From: Paludisphaera soli
Lineage (GTDB): Bacteria; Planctomycetota; Planctomycetia; Isosphaerales; Isosphaeraceae
Length of the DNA stretch: 64,000 bases
Reading direction: 5' to 3'
Assembly (NCBI RefSeq): GCF_011064595.1
Contig: NZ_JAALJI010000006.1
Coordinates: 248,001 to 312,000, forward strand
The notes under the pieces are model-generated. The model ran no database searches. It was given only the letters and a program-made list of their open reading frames with translations, and was not told where the DNA came from. Numbering within the stretch: the stretch's first letter is position 1; every line of letters begins with the position of its first letter. This document shows positions 54,265-64,000 of this stretch, one piece after another. The position numbers and the translations under genes were made by a program.

Positions 54265-54564
54265 CTAGCTCGTCGCCTCCGCGAACCCCTTCGCGATCTC
54301 CTCGGACGTGGGCCGCACGAGCTGGCTGAGCACCTGGCCGTCTCGCAGGAAGACGAGCGTCGGCCAGAGCTTCACGCGGAAGGAGCGGCCCAGCGGCTTG
54401 CCCCGGCCGTCCTCGACCGGGATGTGGTTCACGGCCGGGTGTTTGGCGAGCATCGCGCCCAGGAACGGCTGGATGGCCTGGCAGTGCGGACACCAGCTTG
54501 CGCCAAACTCCAGGAGCACCGGCCCGGTCATCCGGTCGACTTCATCGCGCGTCGGTTCGGTCAT
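54265..54564 (-). CDS. Thioredoxin-family protein
   Basis: A 99-residue thioredoxin with the active site WCPHC (Cys25, Cys28; GASWCPHCQA) and the cis-Pro loop KLWPTLVF. The CPHC centre differs from the usual CGPC, so redox behaviour may be different, closer to DsbA/glutaredoxin-like types. No signal peptide, so cytoplasmic. It is the last gene of a likely minus-strand operon, 54 bases after the alcohol dehydrogenase stop. Confidence 0.88.
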   Translation of the reverse strand: MTEPTRDEVDRMTGPVLLEFGASWCPHCQAIQPFLGAMLAKHPAVNHIPVEDGRGKPLGRSFRVKLWPTLVFLRDGQVLSQLVRPTSEEIAKGFAEATS

Positions 54565-54618
54565 GGTTCCTCGACGGGTTGGAGAAGTCCGGGCCTGGTT
54601 TCTTCAGGTTCGCCCGAC

Positions 54619-55728
54619 TCACCACGCCCGGTCGAGCAGCTCTTCCAGCAGGGCCGGCGTGCAGGGGCGGGGGCTGGCGGCGAGGGACGGGTCGAGGAGG
54701 GCGAGGCGGGCGTACTCGGGGAAGCGGTCGCGGGCGAGACCTTCCACGTCGCGGAGGCGTCTCGGCAGCGGGGCGTTGGCGCGGAGGAGTTCCACGAGGG
54801 TGATGAGGTGGCCGGGGCCGTCGCCGGCGCGGCCGAGGCCGACGCGGGTGGCCAGCTCGGCCATGCGGGGCTCGGCGGCCTCGCGGATGAACCGCAGGGC
54901 GTGCGGCAGCAGCAGGGCCACCAGCGCCGCGTGCCGGCCGGGGGCGTCCAGCTCGACGGCGAAGGCCAGGGCGTGGGCCACGCCCAGCCCCTTGTGCGCG
55001 GCGGTCCCGCCCAGCAGCGAGCCGACCATCATCGCCGACCGGGCCTCCAGGCTCGCCCCGTCCTGCACGGCGGCCTCCAGGCCCCGGAAGATGTACCGCA
55101 GGCCCTCGATCGCCGCGCCGTCGCAGAGGGGATGGAAGGCGACGGCCAGGTAGCTCTCCACGCAGTGGGCCAGCGCGTCGAGCCCGGCGGCGGCCGTGAC
55201 CGCCGGCGGCGTGGCCAGCGTCAGGCGCGGGTCGCAGATCGCCACCGAGGGGAGCCGCGGGGCCCGGCCCACTTCGCGCTTGCGGCCGGTCTCGGTCGAT
55301 CGCAGCCGGGAGGACGGCAGGACCTCGACGCCAGGCCCGGACGTGGTGGGGATCGCGACCGTCGGCGGCAGGTCGAGGCCCCAGGCCATCGCCTTGGCCG
55401 CCTCGATCGCCGCGCCTCCCCCGAGGCCGATCAGGCCGTCGCACCCCGACTCGCGATACCGCTCGGCCCCGCGCGCGACGTCCTCGTCGGTGGGGTCGGG
55501 CGGCAGCTCCGCGAACAGGACGAACGGGCCGATCGGGCCCGCGACCTGGTCGACGAGGCCCGAGGCGGCCCGGCCCGGGGTGGCGACCAGCAGCGGCCGG
55601 GCGACCCCCAGGGCGGTCAGGGCCGCCGGCAGGCCGCGGGCGGCCCCGGCACCGAAGCGGATCGAGCCCGGGAAGTCGAAGGCCGCCGGCTCGGACGGCA
55701 TCGGGACCCGGGAGGCCGACGAGAGCAT
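54619..55728 (-). CDS. Iron-containing alcohol dehydrogenase family protein
   Basis: A roughly 370-residue group III (Fe-type) dehydrogenase. Metal ligands are plausibly Asp in AICDPRLTLATPP, His in GLDALAHCVESY, His in GLGVAHALAF and His in PGRHAALVALLLPH. The nucleotide-binding signature, usually GGGSxxDxAK, is GGGAAIEAAK, with Ser and Asp replaced. The oxidised alcohol or other substrate is unknown. Start uncertain: ATG 55728, GTG 55740 or ATG 55701, the last closest to conserved sequence. It lies between the TPR and thioredoxin genes. Confidence 0.82.
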   Translation of the reverse strand: MLSSASRVPMPSEPAAFDFPGSIRFGAGAARGLPAALTALGVARPLLVATPGRAASGLVDQVAGPIGPFVLFAELPPDPTDEDVARGAERYRESGCDGLIGLGGGAAIEAAKAMAWGLDLPPTVAIPTTSGPGVEVLPSSRLRSTETGRKREVGRAPRLPSVAICDPRLTLATPPAVTAAAGLDALAHCVESYLAVAFHPLCDGAAIEGLRYIFRGLEAAVQDGASLEARSAMMVGSLLGGTAAHKGLGVAHALAFAVELDAPGRHAALVALLLPHALRFIREAAEPRMAELATRVGLGRAGDGPGHLITLVELLRANAPLPRRLRDVEGLARDRFPEYARLALLDPSLAASPRPCTPALLEELLDRAW

Positions 55729-55782
55729 GGGGCCGATCACGGCGCGAGCCCCCCCGCCCCGGCGTCGTCGGATCGGTCGGCG

Positions 55783-56106
55783 TCAGTCGAGCGAGTCAAG
55801 GAGCCCCTCCATCTCGGCCGCGGCGTGGGCGTCCCCCTTCGCGCGGGCCTTCGCGACGCCCGTCCGCAGGACTCGGGCCGCGTCCTCGAACTCCTCCGCC
55901 TCGGCGTAGGACTGGCCGAGCTGCTGATACGCGGCGATCTCGTCGTCGGGGCCGTCGGCGATCAGGGCGAGCAGCCGCTCGCGGCCCTCGGCCACGTCCC
56001 CCTCGCGCAGGCATTGCAAGGCCAGCCCGTAGCGGAGGAACGAGTCGGTCGGATCGTCCCGGAGGCTCTCCTCCAGCTTGAGGCGTCGCGGCGATTTCTC
56101 GGCCAT
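55783..56106 (-). CDS. Small TPR-repeat protein
   Basis: A 107-residue protein with about two and a half tetratricopeptide repeats (TDSFLRYGLALQCLREGDVA, AYQQLGQSYAEAEEFEDAAR). It probably mediates protein contact in the cytoplasm. The start is the ATG after the clear gap from the divergent protease gene. It heads the TPR-dehydrogenase-thioredoxin group. Confidence 0.78.
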   Translation of the reverse strand: MAEKSPRRLKLEESLRDDPTDSFLRYGLALQCLREGDVAEGRERLLALIADGPDDEIAAYQQLGQSYAEAEEFEDAARVLRTGVAKARAKGDAHAAAEMEGLLDSLD

Positions 56107-56486
56107 CCGTCCCGGCTCCCGTGGTCGTCTTGGTCCCCTCCTTAGTTTTACACCCCGACCGCCGTTTGCGCAGGGCGCATTCCCCCGAATCGGCCCGGAG
56201 CGGCCCCGAGGCGTCCAGGAAAACCGTGCAAATCGGCCGTCGACCCGACCGCCTGGAACAGTCGCACGGCCGAGAAGATGGGCAATTTAAAGCTGTTATA
56301 TGGATACTTGCGGAACGCAGGAAAGCTAGGAGGTATCAGGGCGACTTGGCTCAAGCTGGTAAGCGGGGTAACCGATCCAAAAGCAGGTCGGAGGGCCCGG
56401 AGTGCGGCGGAGCGGACGCCGCGGGAGCCGGGAGACACGGACGGAAGCCGACGATCCGCCTCGGTCAACGCATTGGGGACGACATC
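56107..56486. other. Divergent leader region with an A/T-rich pocket
   Basis: About 380 bases between the TPR gene and the HtrA start. 56278-56360 is clearly lower in GC than its surroundings (AATTTAAAGCTGTTATATGG). A small frame from ATG 56278 begins MGNLKLLYGYLRNAGKLGGI after GAGAAG and could be a short peptide, but it runs into the protease frame. No clear promoter pair was resolved. Confidence 0.4.
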
Positions 56487-57935
56487 GTGCCAATACCCTG
56501 GAGTCGCCGTGGAGAGGGGGATCGCCGTCCCGGCCCGTCGTCGGGCCCGTGGCTGGGAGCCGGGCTGGTCCTGGCCGCCCTGTCGCTCGGGTCGCCGAGT
56601 CCGACGGCCCGCGCGTCGGACCCGTCGACGATCGGGGTCCGACGGACGGCGGTGGTCGAGGCGGTCAGCAAGGCCCAGGCCTGCGTGGTGAACATCTCCA
56701 GCGAGAAGAAGGCGGCGTCGAGCAGCCGCTGGCCGTTCTCGCCCGAGGAGAACCAGCGGCCGAGGGTCAACGGCATGGGGAGCGGCGTCATCGTCGACGG
56801 CCGCGGCTACATCCTCACCAACCACCACGTCGTCGACCGGGTGGCGGGGGTGCAGGTCCAGCTCCTGGACGGGACGAGCTACCCGGCGCGGGTGCTCCAG
56901 TTCGACCCGGTGATGGACCTGGCGCTGATCAAGGTCGAGCCGACCTCCCCCCTGCCCGCGATCAAGATCGGCACCTCGGCCGACCTGATGGTCGGCGAGC
57001 CGGTGATCACGATCGGCAACGCCTTCGGGTATGAGAACACCGTCTCGGTCGGCATCGTCAGCGCCCTGCACCGGGACGTGACGCTGTCGGACGAGCAGGT
57101 GTACCGCAACCTGATCCAGACCGACGCGGCGATCAACCCGGGGAACTCCGGCGGCCCCCTGATCAACATCGAGGGCGAGCTGATCGGCATCAACGTGGCG
57201 GTCCGGGCCGGGGCCCAGGGGATCGGCTTCGCCCTGCCGATGGACGAGGTCAAGCGGGTGGCGGCCGAGATGCTCAGCACCCGCCGGCTGGCCCAGCTCT
57301 GGCACGGCGTCGTCGCGGCCGAGACCATGCGGGGCCCGCGCCGGGTCCTGCTGGCCGCCGACGTGCAGCGCGGCAGCCCCGGCGAGGCCGCGGGCGTCCG
57401 GCCCGGCGACGAGCTGGTGCAGATCGGCGCGATGCCGGTCTCCAACGCCGTCGACGTGGAGCGGGCGTTCCTCGACGCCCGGCCCGGCACGCCGATGAAG
57501 GTCGTGGTCCGCCGCGAGGGCGTGGACGCGACCCTCGCGGTCGACGTCCGGCCCCTCCCCGACGGCGCCACCCTCGCCGCCTACGAGCAGACCGACCCGA
57601 TCTGGGACACCCTGGGCCTGAAGACCTCGCCGGCCTCGGGCGACGACGTCTCCTCGGTCAACCCCAAGCTCCGGGGCGGCCTGTTCATCCAGGCCGTGTC
57701 CCCCGGCAGCCCGGCCGCCGCCGCCGCCCTCCAGCGCGGCGACATCCTGGTCGGGATGAACGTCGGCGACCGCAACTGGGAGACCATCCGGCCCGACAAC
57801 ATCATGTACGTCCTCCGCCAGCCCGAGGCCGTGCAGACCGACAGCGCCCTGCTCTACGTCATCCGCCGCAACGGCCTCCAGTCCCGCCGCATCAGCCTGG
57901 CCGACCCCCGGGTGAAGAACATCATCGCCCAGTAA
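56487..57935 (+). CDS. htrA: HtrA/DegP-type S1C serine protease
   Basis: A 482-residue exported protease. Signal or anchor segment residues 20-36 (GPWLGAGLVLAALSLGS); catalytic triad His114 (LTNHHVV), Asp144 (DLALIK), Ser221 (NPGNSGGPL). PDZ domains follow at about 260-345 (RGSPGEAAGVRPGDELVQIG) and 385-470 (VSPGSPAAAAALQRGDILVG). Degrades or refolds damaged envelope proteins. The start is GTG 56487 after GGGGAC; a longer frame upstream is Arg-rich leader sequence. Confidence 0.88.
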   Translation: MPIPWSRRGEGDRRPGPSSGPWLGAGLVLAALSLGSPSPTARASDPSTIGVRRTAVVEAVSKAQACVVNISSEKKAASSSRWPFSPEENQRPRVNGMGSGVIVDGRGYILTNHHVVDRVAGVQVQLLDGTSYPARVLQFDPVMDLALIKVEPTSPLPAIKIGTSADLMVGEPVITIGNAFGYENTVSVGIVSALHRDVTLSDEQVYRNLIQTDAAINPGNSGGPLINIEGELIGINVAVRAGAQGIGFALPMDEVKRVAAEMLSTRRLAQLWHGVVAAETMRGPRRVLLAADVQRGSPGEAAGVRPGDELVQIGAMPVSNAVDVERAFLDARPGTPMKVVVRREGVDATLAVDVRPLPDGATLAAYEQTDPIWDTLGLKTSPASGDDVSSVNPKLRGGLFIQAVSPGSPAAAAALQRGDILVGMNVGDRNWETIRPDNIMYVLRQPEAVQTDSALLYVIRRNGLQSRRISLADPRVKNIIAQ

Positions 57936-57970
57936 AGCCCGCCCCGACGCCCCCCGACTCGCGACCACGA

Positions 57971-58014
57971 CGGCCCCGGCCCCTCGTCCCCTTTCGGACG
58001 CGAGGCCGGGGCCG
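57971..58014 (+). terminator. Terminator after htrA
   Basis: CGGCCCCGGCC (57971-57981) pairs perfectly with GGCCGGGGCCG (58004-58014), with an inner CCTCG/CGAGG pairing; a T-containing tail follows. Confidence 0.65.
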
Positions 58015-58187
58015 CTTGCGTTTCGAAAAGTCGACAATGGTGCGTTCAAAGCACGCAATCCCGCAGTCGCCGGAGACCGAGGATCGACACCGGCGGACCC
58101 GTCCGCTAAGGTGATAGGTCGGCCCGGTAAGGACGTCGCCCGACCGGCGTTAGGGCGGGACGAGACCCCTCCCCTCGGAAGCCACGG

Positions 58188-58877
58188 ATGCAGGATCGTC
58201 ACGAATTGGACGCCCCGGACGATCAGCCGGAGACGGAGATCGACTCGCCCGGCCACGACGCGATCGTGACCTTCGCCGTCTTTTTCGAGGGCGGCCTCGC
58301 GCCGCTGTCGCTCCTTTTGGGCTGGTGGTTCGGCCACCCCCCCCTGCACCGCTTCGACTGGGACTTCCGCGCCGCGTTGCTCGGCGCGGCGGCGGCGGCG
58401 GCCCCGGCCGCCTGCTTCCTGGCGATCCTGATCTGGCCGATCGGGCCGCTGGCGCGGGTCAAGAAGTTCTGCGAGGAGGAGTTCGTCCCGCTGCTGGGCA
58501 ACAGCTCGTGGGCGGATCTGGTGCTGATCGCGATCTCGGCCGGCGTCGGCGAGGAGATGCTCTTCCGGGGCGTCTTCCAGTCGTCGATCGCGGCGGCGAC
58601 CACCGGGTTCTGGGGCCTGGTCCTCGCCAGCCTCCTGTTCGGGGCGCTGCACCCGATCTCGATCCCCTACGCGATCCTCAGCTTCTCGATGGGCGTCTAC
58701 CTCGGGACGATCTACGACGCCTCCGGCAACCTGCTGGTGTCCATCGTCTGCCACGGCGTCTACGACTTCGTCCTGATGGCGTACCTGCTGAGGCCGTGGG
58801 ACCCGGACAGGCTCGGGGGCAACCCGATCGACGCCATCGGGGCGGACCAGCGCATCGACGAGCACGACGCGCCCTGA
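58188..58877 (+). CDS. CPBP-family intramembrane metalloprotease
   Basis: A 229-residue membrane protein with about five to six hydrophobic segments. The CPBP (Abi) motifs are present: GEEMLFRG (Glu122, Glu123, Arg127), FGALHP (His155) and a final SIVCHGVYDF. This family cleaves CAAX-type or other membrane proteins, and in bacteria includes bacteriocin-related proteins. The N-terminus has a 20-residue acidic leader. The start follows GGAAG. Confidence 0.85.
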   Translation: MQDRHELDAPDDQPETEIDSPGHDAIVTFAVFFEGGLAPLSLLLGWWFGHPPLHRFDWDFRAALLGAAAAAAPAACFLAILIWPIGPLARVKKFCEEEFVPLLGNSSWADLVLIAISAGVGEEMLFRGVFQSSIAAATTGFWGLVLASLLFGALHPISIPYAILSFSMGVYLGTIYDASGNLLVSIVCHGVYDFVLMAYLLRPWDPDRLGGNPIDAIGADQRIDEHDAP

Positions 58878-58992
58878 TGCTTTCGCCGCGGCCGGCGAGT
58901 ATGCTGGGTGGGCCCGCCGCCCCCGCGCCTCCCCGTCTCGGGGGCCGCGACCGGCCGATCGATCGTCCCGTAGGCGGAAAGGTCCCGACCCC

Positions 58993-59976
58993 ATGATCCA
59001 CGCGGCCTCGAACCGGAACGGCCGCCGGCGCGCCCGGGCCGCGGCCCTCGGCCTGCTGATCGCCGCCGCGACCGCCACGGCCACGGCGACGGCGACCGCC
59101 GCCGAGCCCGTCGCCCTGCGATGGCGGCTGGAGCCCGGCCGGGTCTTCCGCTACGCGATGGTCCAGGAGACCCGGTTCGAGTCGAAGCCCGACGGCGGCC
59201 GGGGCGTGCGGCTCGACCGTCGCCAGCAGGTGGACTTCCGCTGGACCGTCGGCCAGGTCGCCGACGGCGTCGCCGAGCTGACGATGGACATCGAGCGGCT
59301 CCGCGTCCGGATCGACGGCGAGGGCCCCACCGCCGGCTTCGCGTTCGACTCCGCGGCCGACGACCCCCGGCCGGGCGGCCCGTTCGGCGACCGCCTCGCC
59401 GCCCTGCTGAAGGAGCTGGCCGGCTCGGAGATCGCCTTCCGGATGGACGCGCGCGGCGAGGCCTCCGACGTCCGCCTCCCCGACCCCCTCCGCGCCCGGA
59501 TCCGCGAGGCGGGCGACGCCGGCTCCGCCGCGTTCTCCGAGGAAGGGGCCCGCAACCTGATCCTCCAGGCCCTGCCGCTTCTGCCCGAAGGCCCGGTGGA
59601 GCCGGGCGCCGCCTGGACCCGGCAGACCGCCGCCGCCATGCCCAGGCTCGGCGCCATCGTCCTGGACAAGACCTACACCCTTCGCGGCCCCCGGCCCGAC
59701 CGCCCGGCGCTCCGGGAGGTCGACGTCGAGACCCGCGTCACCCTCCGGCCCGCCCCCGAGGCCGACCTGGAGATGAGGCTGATCCGCCAGCAGGGCTCGG
59801 GGTCGTTCGACTTCGACACGGCCCTCGGGCTCGTCGCCTCCTACCACCTGGAGGACGCCCTGACCACGGAGTACTCGGCCCATGGCCAGCGGGTCGAGCA
59901 GACCCTCGCCGGCCGGATCGACGTGGCCCTCGCCCCGCCGGCCGACGCCCCCTGCCCCGATCCTTCGCCTCGTTGA
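58993..59976 (+). CDS. Secreted protein, first of a tandem paralogue pair
   Basis: A 327-residue exported protein with a signal peptide (about residues 15-37, a curious Ala-Thr run) and a domain beginning ALRWRLEPGRVFRYAMVQET. It is a weak paralogue of the protein at 60074-61030: both share a W/Y-rich start, a QQ/Q-VDFRW or SDIRWVVDEV block and a closing region of the DUF6263 kind. No catalytic motif was seen; function unknown. The start is ATG 58993 after GAAAGG. Confidence 0.75.
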   Translation: MIHAASNRNGRRRARAAALGLLIAAATATATATATAAEPVALRWRLEPGRVFRYAMVQETRFESKPDGGRGVRLDRRQQVDFRWTVGQVADGVAELTMDIERLRVRIDGEGPTAGFAFDSAADDPRPGGPFGDRLAALLKELAGSEIAFRMDARGEASDVRLPDPLRARIREAGDAGSAAFSEEGARNLILQALPLLPEGPVEPGAAWTRQTAAAMPRLGAIVLDKTYTLRGPRPDRPALREVDVETRVTLRPAPEADLEMRLIRQQGSGSFDFDTALGLVASYHLEDALTTEYSAHGQRVEQTLAGRIDVALAPPADAPCPDPSPR

Positions 59977-60073
59977 GACCGGTCCGATCGACCGGAGCCC
60001 GCCCCCCGCGCGTCGCGGGCGGCCCGGGCCCGGCCCTCCCCCCCGACCCGCCCCCCCCTTGGAGCCCCGACCC

Positions 60074-61030
60074 ATGCCGAACCCGACGATGGAAGCCTCG
60101 ACGTCCCGCCCGCGCCGCCTCGCGGTCGCCGCCCTCGCCCTGGCCGCCGGCCTCGGCCTCGGCGCCGGCGCGGCCCGGGCCGAGGAACCCCTGCGCTGGA
60201 AGTTCCAGAAGGGGGAGACCATCCGCTACGCCCTGGTCCAGAAGACCGCGACCAAGATGAAGGCCGGCGAGGTCGAGCGCGGCTCGAACGTCGAGCAGAC
60301 CAGCGACATCCGCTGGGTCGTCGACGAGGTCAACCCCGAGGGCGTCGCCACGATGACCCAGGTCATCGACCGCGTCCGCGTGAAGCTCGACTCCGGCGGC
60401 CAGCCCCCGTTCGAGTACGACTCGGCCGAGCCGGACAAGCCCCAGGAGGGCCCGCTCGCCGCGACGATCGGCCCCATGTTCAAGGCGCTCGCCGGCTTCG
60501 AGTGCACGCTGACCATGGACCCCCGGGGCCGGATCGAGTCGGTCAAGATCCCCGAGAAGACCATGGAAGCCCTCCGCGGCAGCCTCGCCGGGCCGATGGG
60601 CAACATGTTCTCGGAAGAGTCCATGAAGAACATGATCACCCAGTCCGGCCTCATCCTCCCCGAGGCGGCCGTCGCCAAGGGCCAGGGCTGGGCCGACGAG
60701 TCCAGCCTGCCGGTCCAGCAGCTCGGCACCATCAAGACCACGAAGACCTACACCGTCGAAGGGCCCGACGAGAAGGACCCGACCAAGGTCCGCATCGCCC
60801 TCGACGCCAAGATGGCCGTCGAGGCCGGCGAGAACCCCCAGGTCAGCTTCGAGATCAAGGAGCAGAAGAACGAGGGCCAGTTCCTCTTCGACGCCGCGAA
60901 GGGCCGCATCGCCAGCTCGCACGTCGAGGTCAAGATGGTCCAGCTCATCACCGCCGGGCCCCAGAAGCTCCAGCAGACCGTCGACAACACCATGGAGATG
61001 ACCCTGGCCCCCGCCGCCTCCGCGAAGTGA
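60074..61030 (+). CDS. Secreted protein, second of a tandem paralogue pair
   Basis: A 318-residue exported protein. The signal peptide is residues 15-36 (LAVAALALAAGLGLGAGAARA). The mature part starts PLRWKFQKGETIRYALVQKT and continues SNVEQTSDIRWVVDEVNPEG, FEVTLTM-like FECTLTMDPRGRIESV and KTYTVEGPDEKDPT. It parallels the 58993 gene and probably arose by duplication. Convergent with the sigma-54 activator gene. Confidence 0.78.
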   Translation: MPNPTMEASTSRPRRLAVAALALAAGLGLGAGAARAEEPLRWKFQKGETIRYALVQKTATKMKAGEVERGSNVEQTSDIRWVVDEVNPEGVATMTQVIDRVRVKLDSGGQPPFEYDSAEPDKPQEGPLAATIGPMFKALAGFECTLTMDPRGRIESVKIPEKTMEALRGSLAGPMGNMFSEESMKNMITQSGLILPEAAVAKGQGWADESSLPVQQLGTIKTTKTYTVEGPDEKDPTKVRIALDAKMAVEAGENPQVSFEIKEQKNEGQFLFDAAKGRIASSHVEVKMVQLITAGPQKLQQTVDNTMEMTLAPAASAK

Positions 61031-61054
61031 GCCCGCCCCCGCCCCCGACCCCGG

Positions 61055-64000
<2,946 letters not shown>

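Overview
The window is GC-rich bacterial chromosome, very probably from a planctomycete of the Isosphaeraceae type (Singulisphaera, Paludisphaera, Aquisphaera relatives). Reasons: three DUF1559 prepilin-like secreted proteins with the same N-terminal helix and C-terminal H-x-G/DG block, two PEP-CTERM proteins, a MoxR/DUF58/BatA/VWA operon with a DUF4159 protein beside it, a haem-motif protein of planctomycete type, a large family of secreted proteins of unknown function, and several tandem paralogues. No rRNA, tRNA or CRISPR array was recognised.

Layout. 1-2.2 kb: 5' part of a secreted protein behind a nitrilase-superfamily amidase, then a gene-poor stretch with a candidate structured RNA and an IS630-type transposase remnant with a frameshift. 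2.3-4.3 kb: a 63-residue lipoprotein and a DUF1559 protein. 4.4-7.6 kb: TPM-domain membrane protein, Sm-like small protein, and a secreted haem-motif protein. 7.6-15.1 kb (minus): MoxR - DUF58 - BatA-like - VWA membrane protein - methyltransferase. 15.7-19.3 kb (plus): secreted propeller-like protein and a terpenoid-cyclase-like/DUF4159 protein. 19.36-19.67 kb: a duplicated palindromic repeat. 19.7-25.2 kb: class II photolyase (minus) and a compact plus-strand operon of inositol-phosphate synthase, two sugar-phosphate-isomerase-like TIM barrels and an EboC-like UbiA prenyltransferase; an EboB-like TatD hydrolase lies at 30.2-31.1 kb. 25.2-28.0 kb: a large HEAT-repeat protein. 28.8-30.2 kb: second DUF1559/lipoprotein pair. 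31.3-36.1 kb: PEP-CTERM protein, three tandem TatA-like genes, thioesterase, small basic protein, methyltransferase, membrane protein. 36.1-38.4 kb: dihydroorotate dehydrogenase and a third DUF1559 protein. 38.4-48.6 kb (minus): a chemotaxis operon (CheA-MCP-CheW-CheR-CheB), preceded by a STAS protein and a CheY-like regulator, and a response-regulator/PP2C phosphatase. 48.8-56.1 kb: ferrochelatase, ankyrin protein, polytopic membrane protein, PEP-CTERM protein, TPR - iron alcohol dehydrogenase - thioredoxin. 56.5-64.0 kb: HtrA protease, CPBP intramembrane protease, two tandem secreted paralogues and a membrane-bound sigma-54 activator that runs off the window.

The most interesting groups are the ebo-like prenyltransferase operon led by inositol-phosphate synthase, the three-gene TatA array without tatC, the chemotaxis operon whose receptor ends in a likely CheR-binding pentapeptide after a histidine-rich tail, and the PDZ/multi-TM/GAF/sigma-54 activator. 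All functional statements are from reading motifs and family resemblance; no database search was run.
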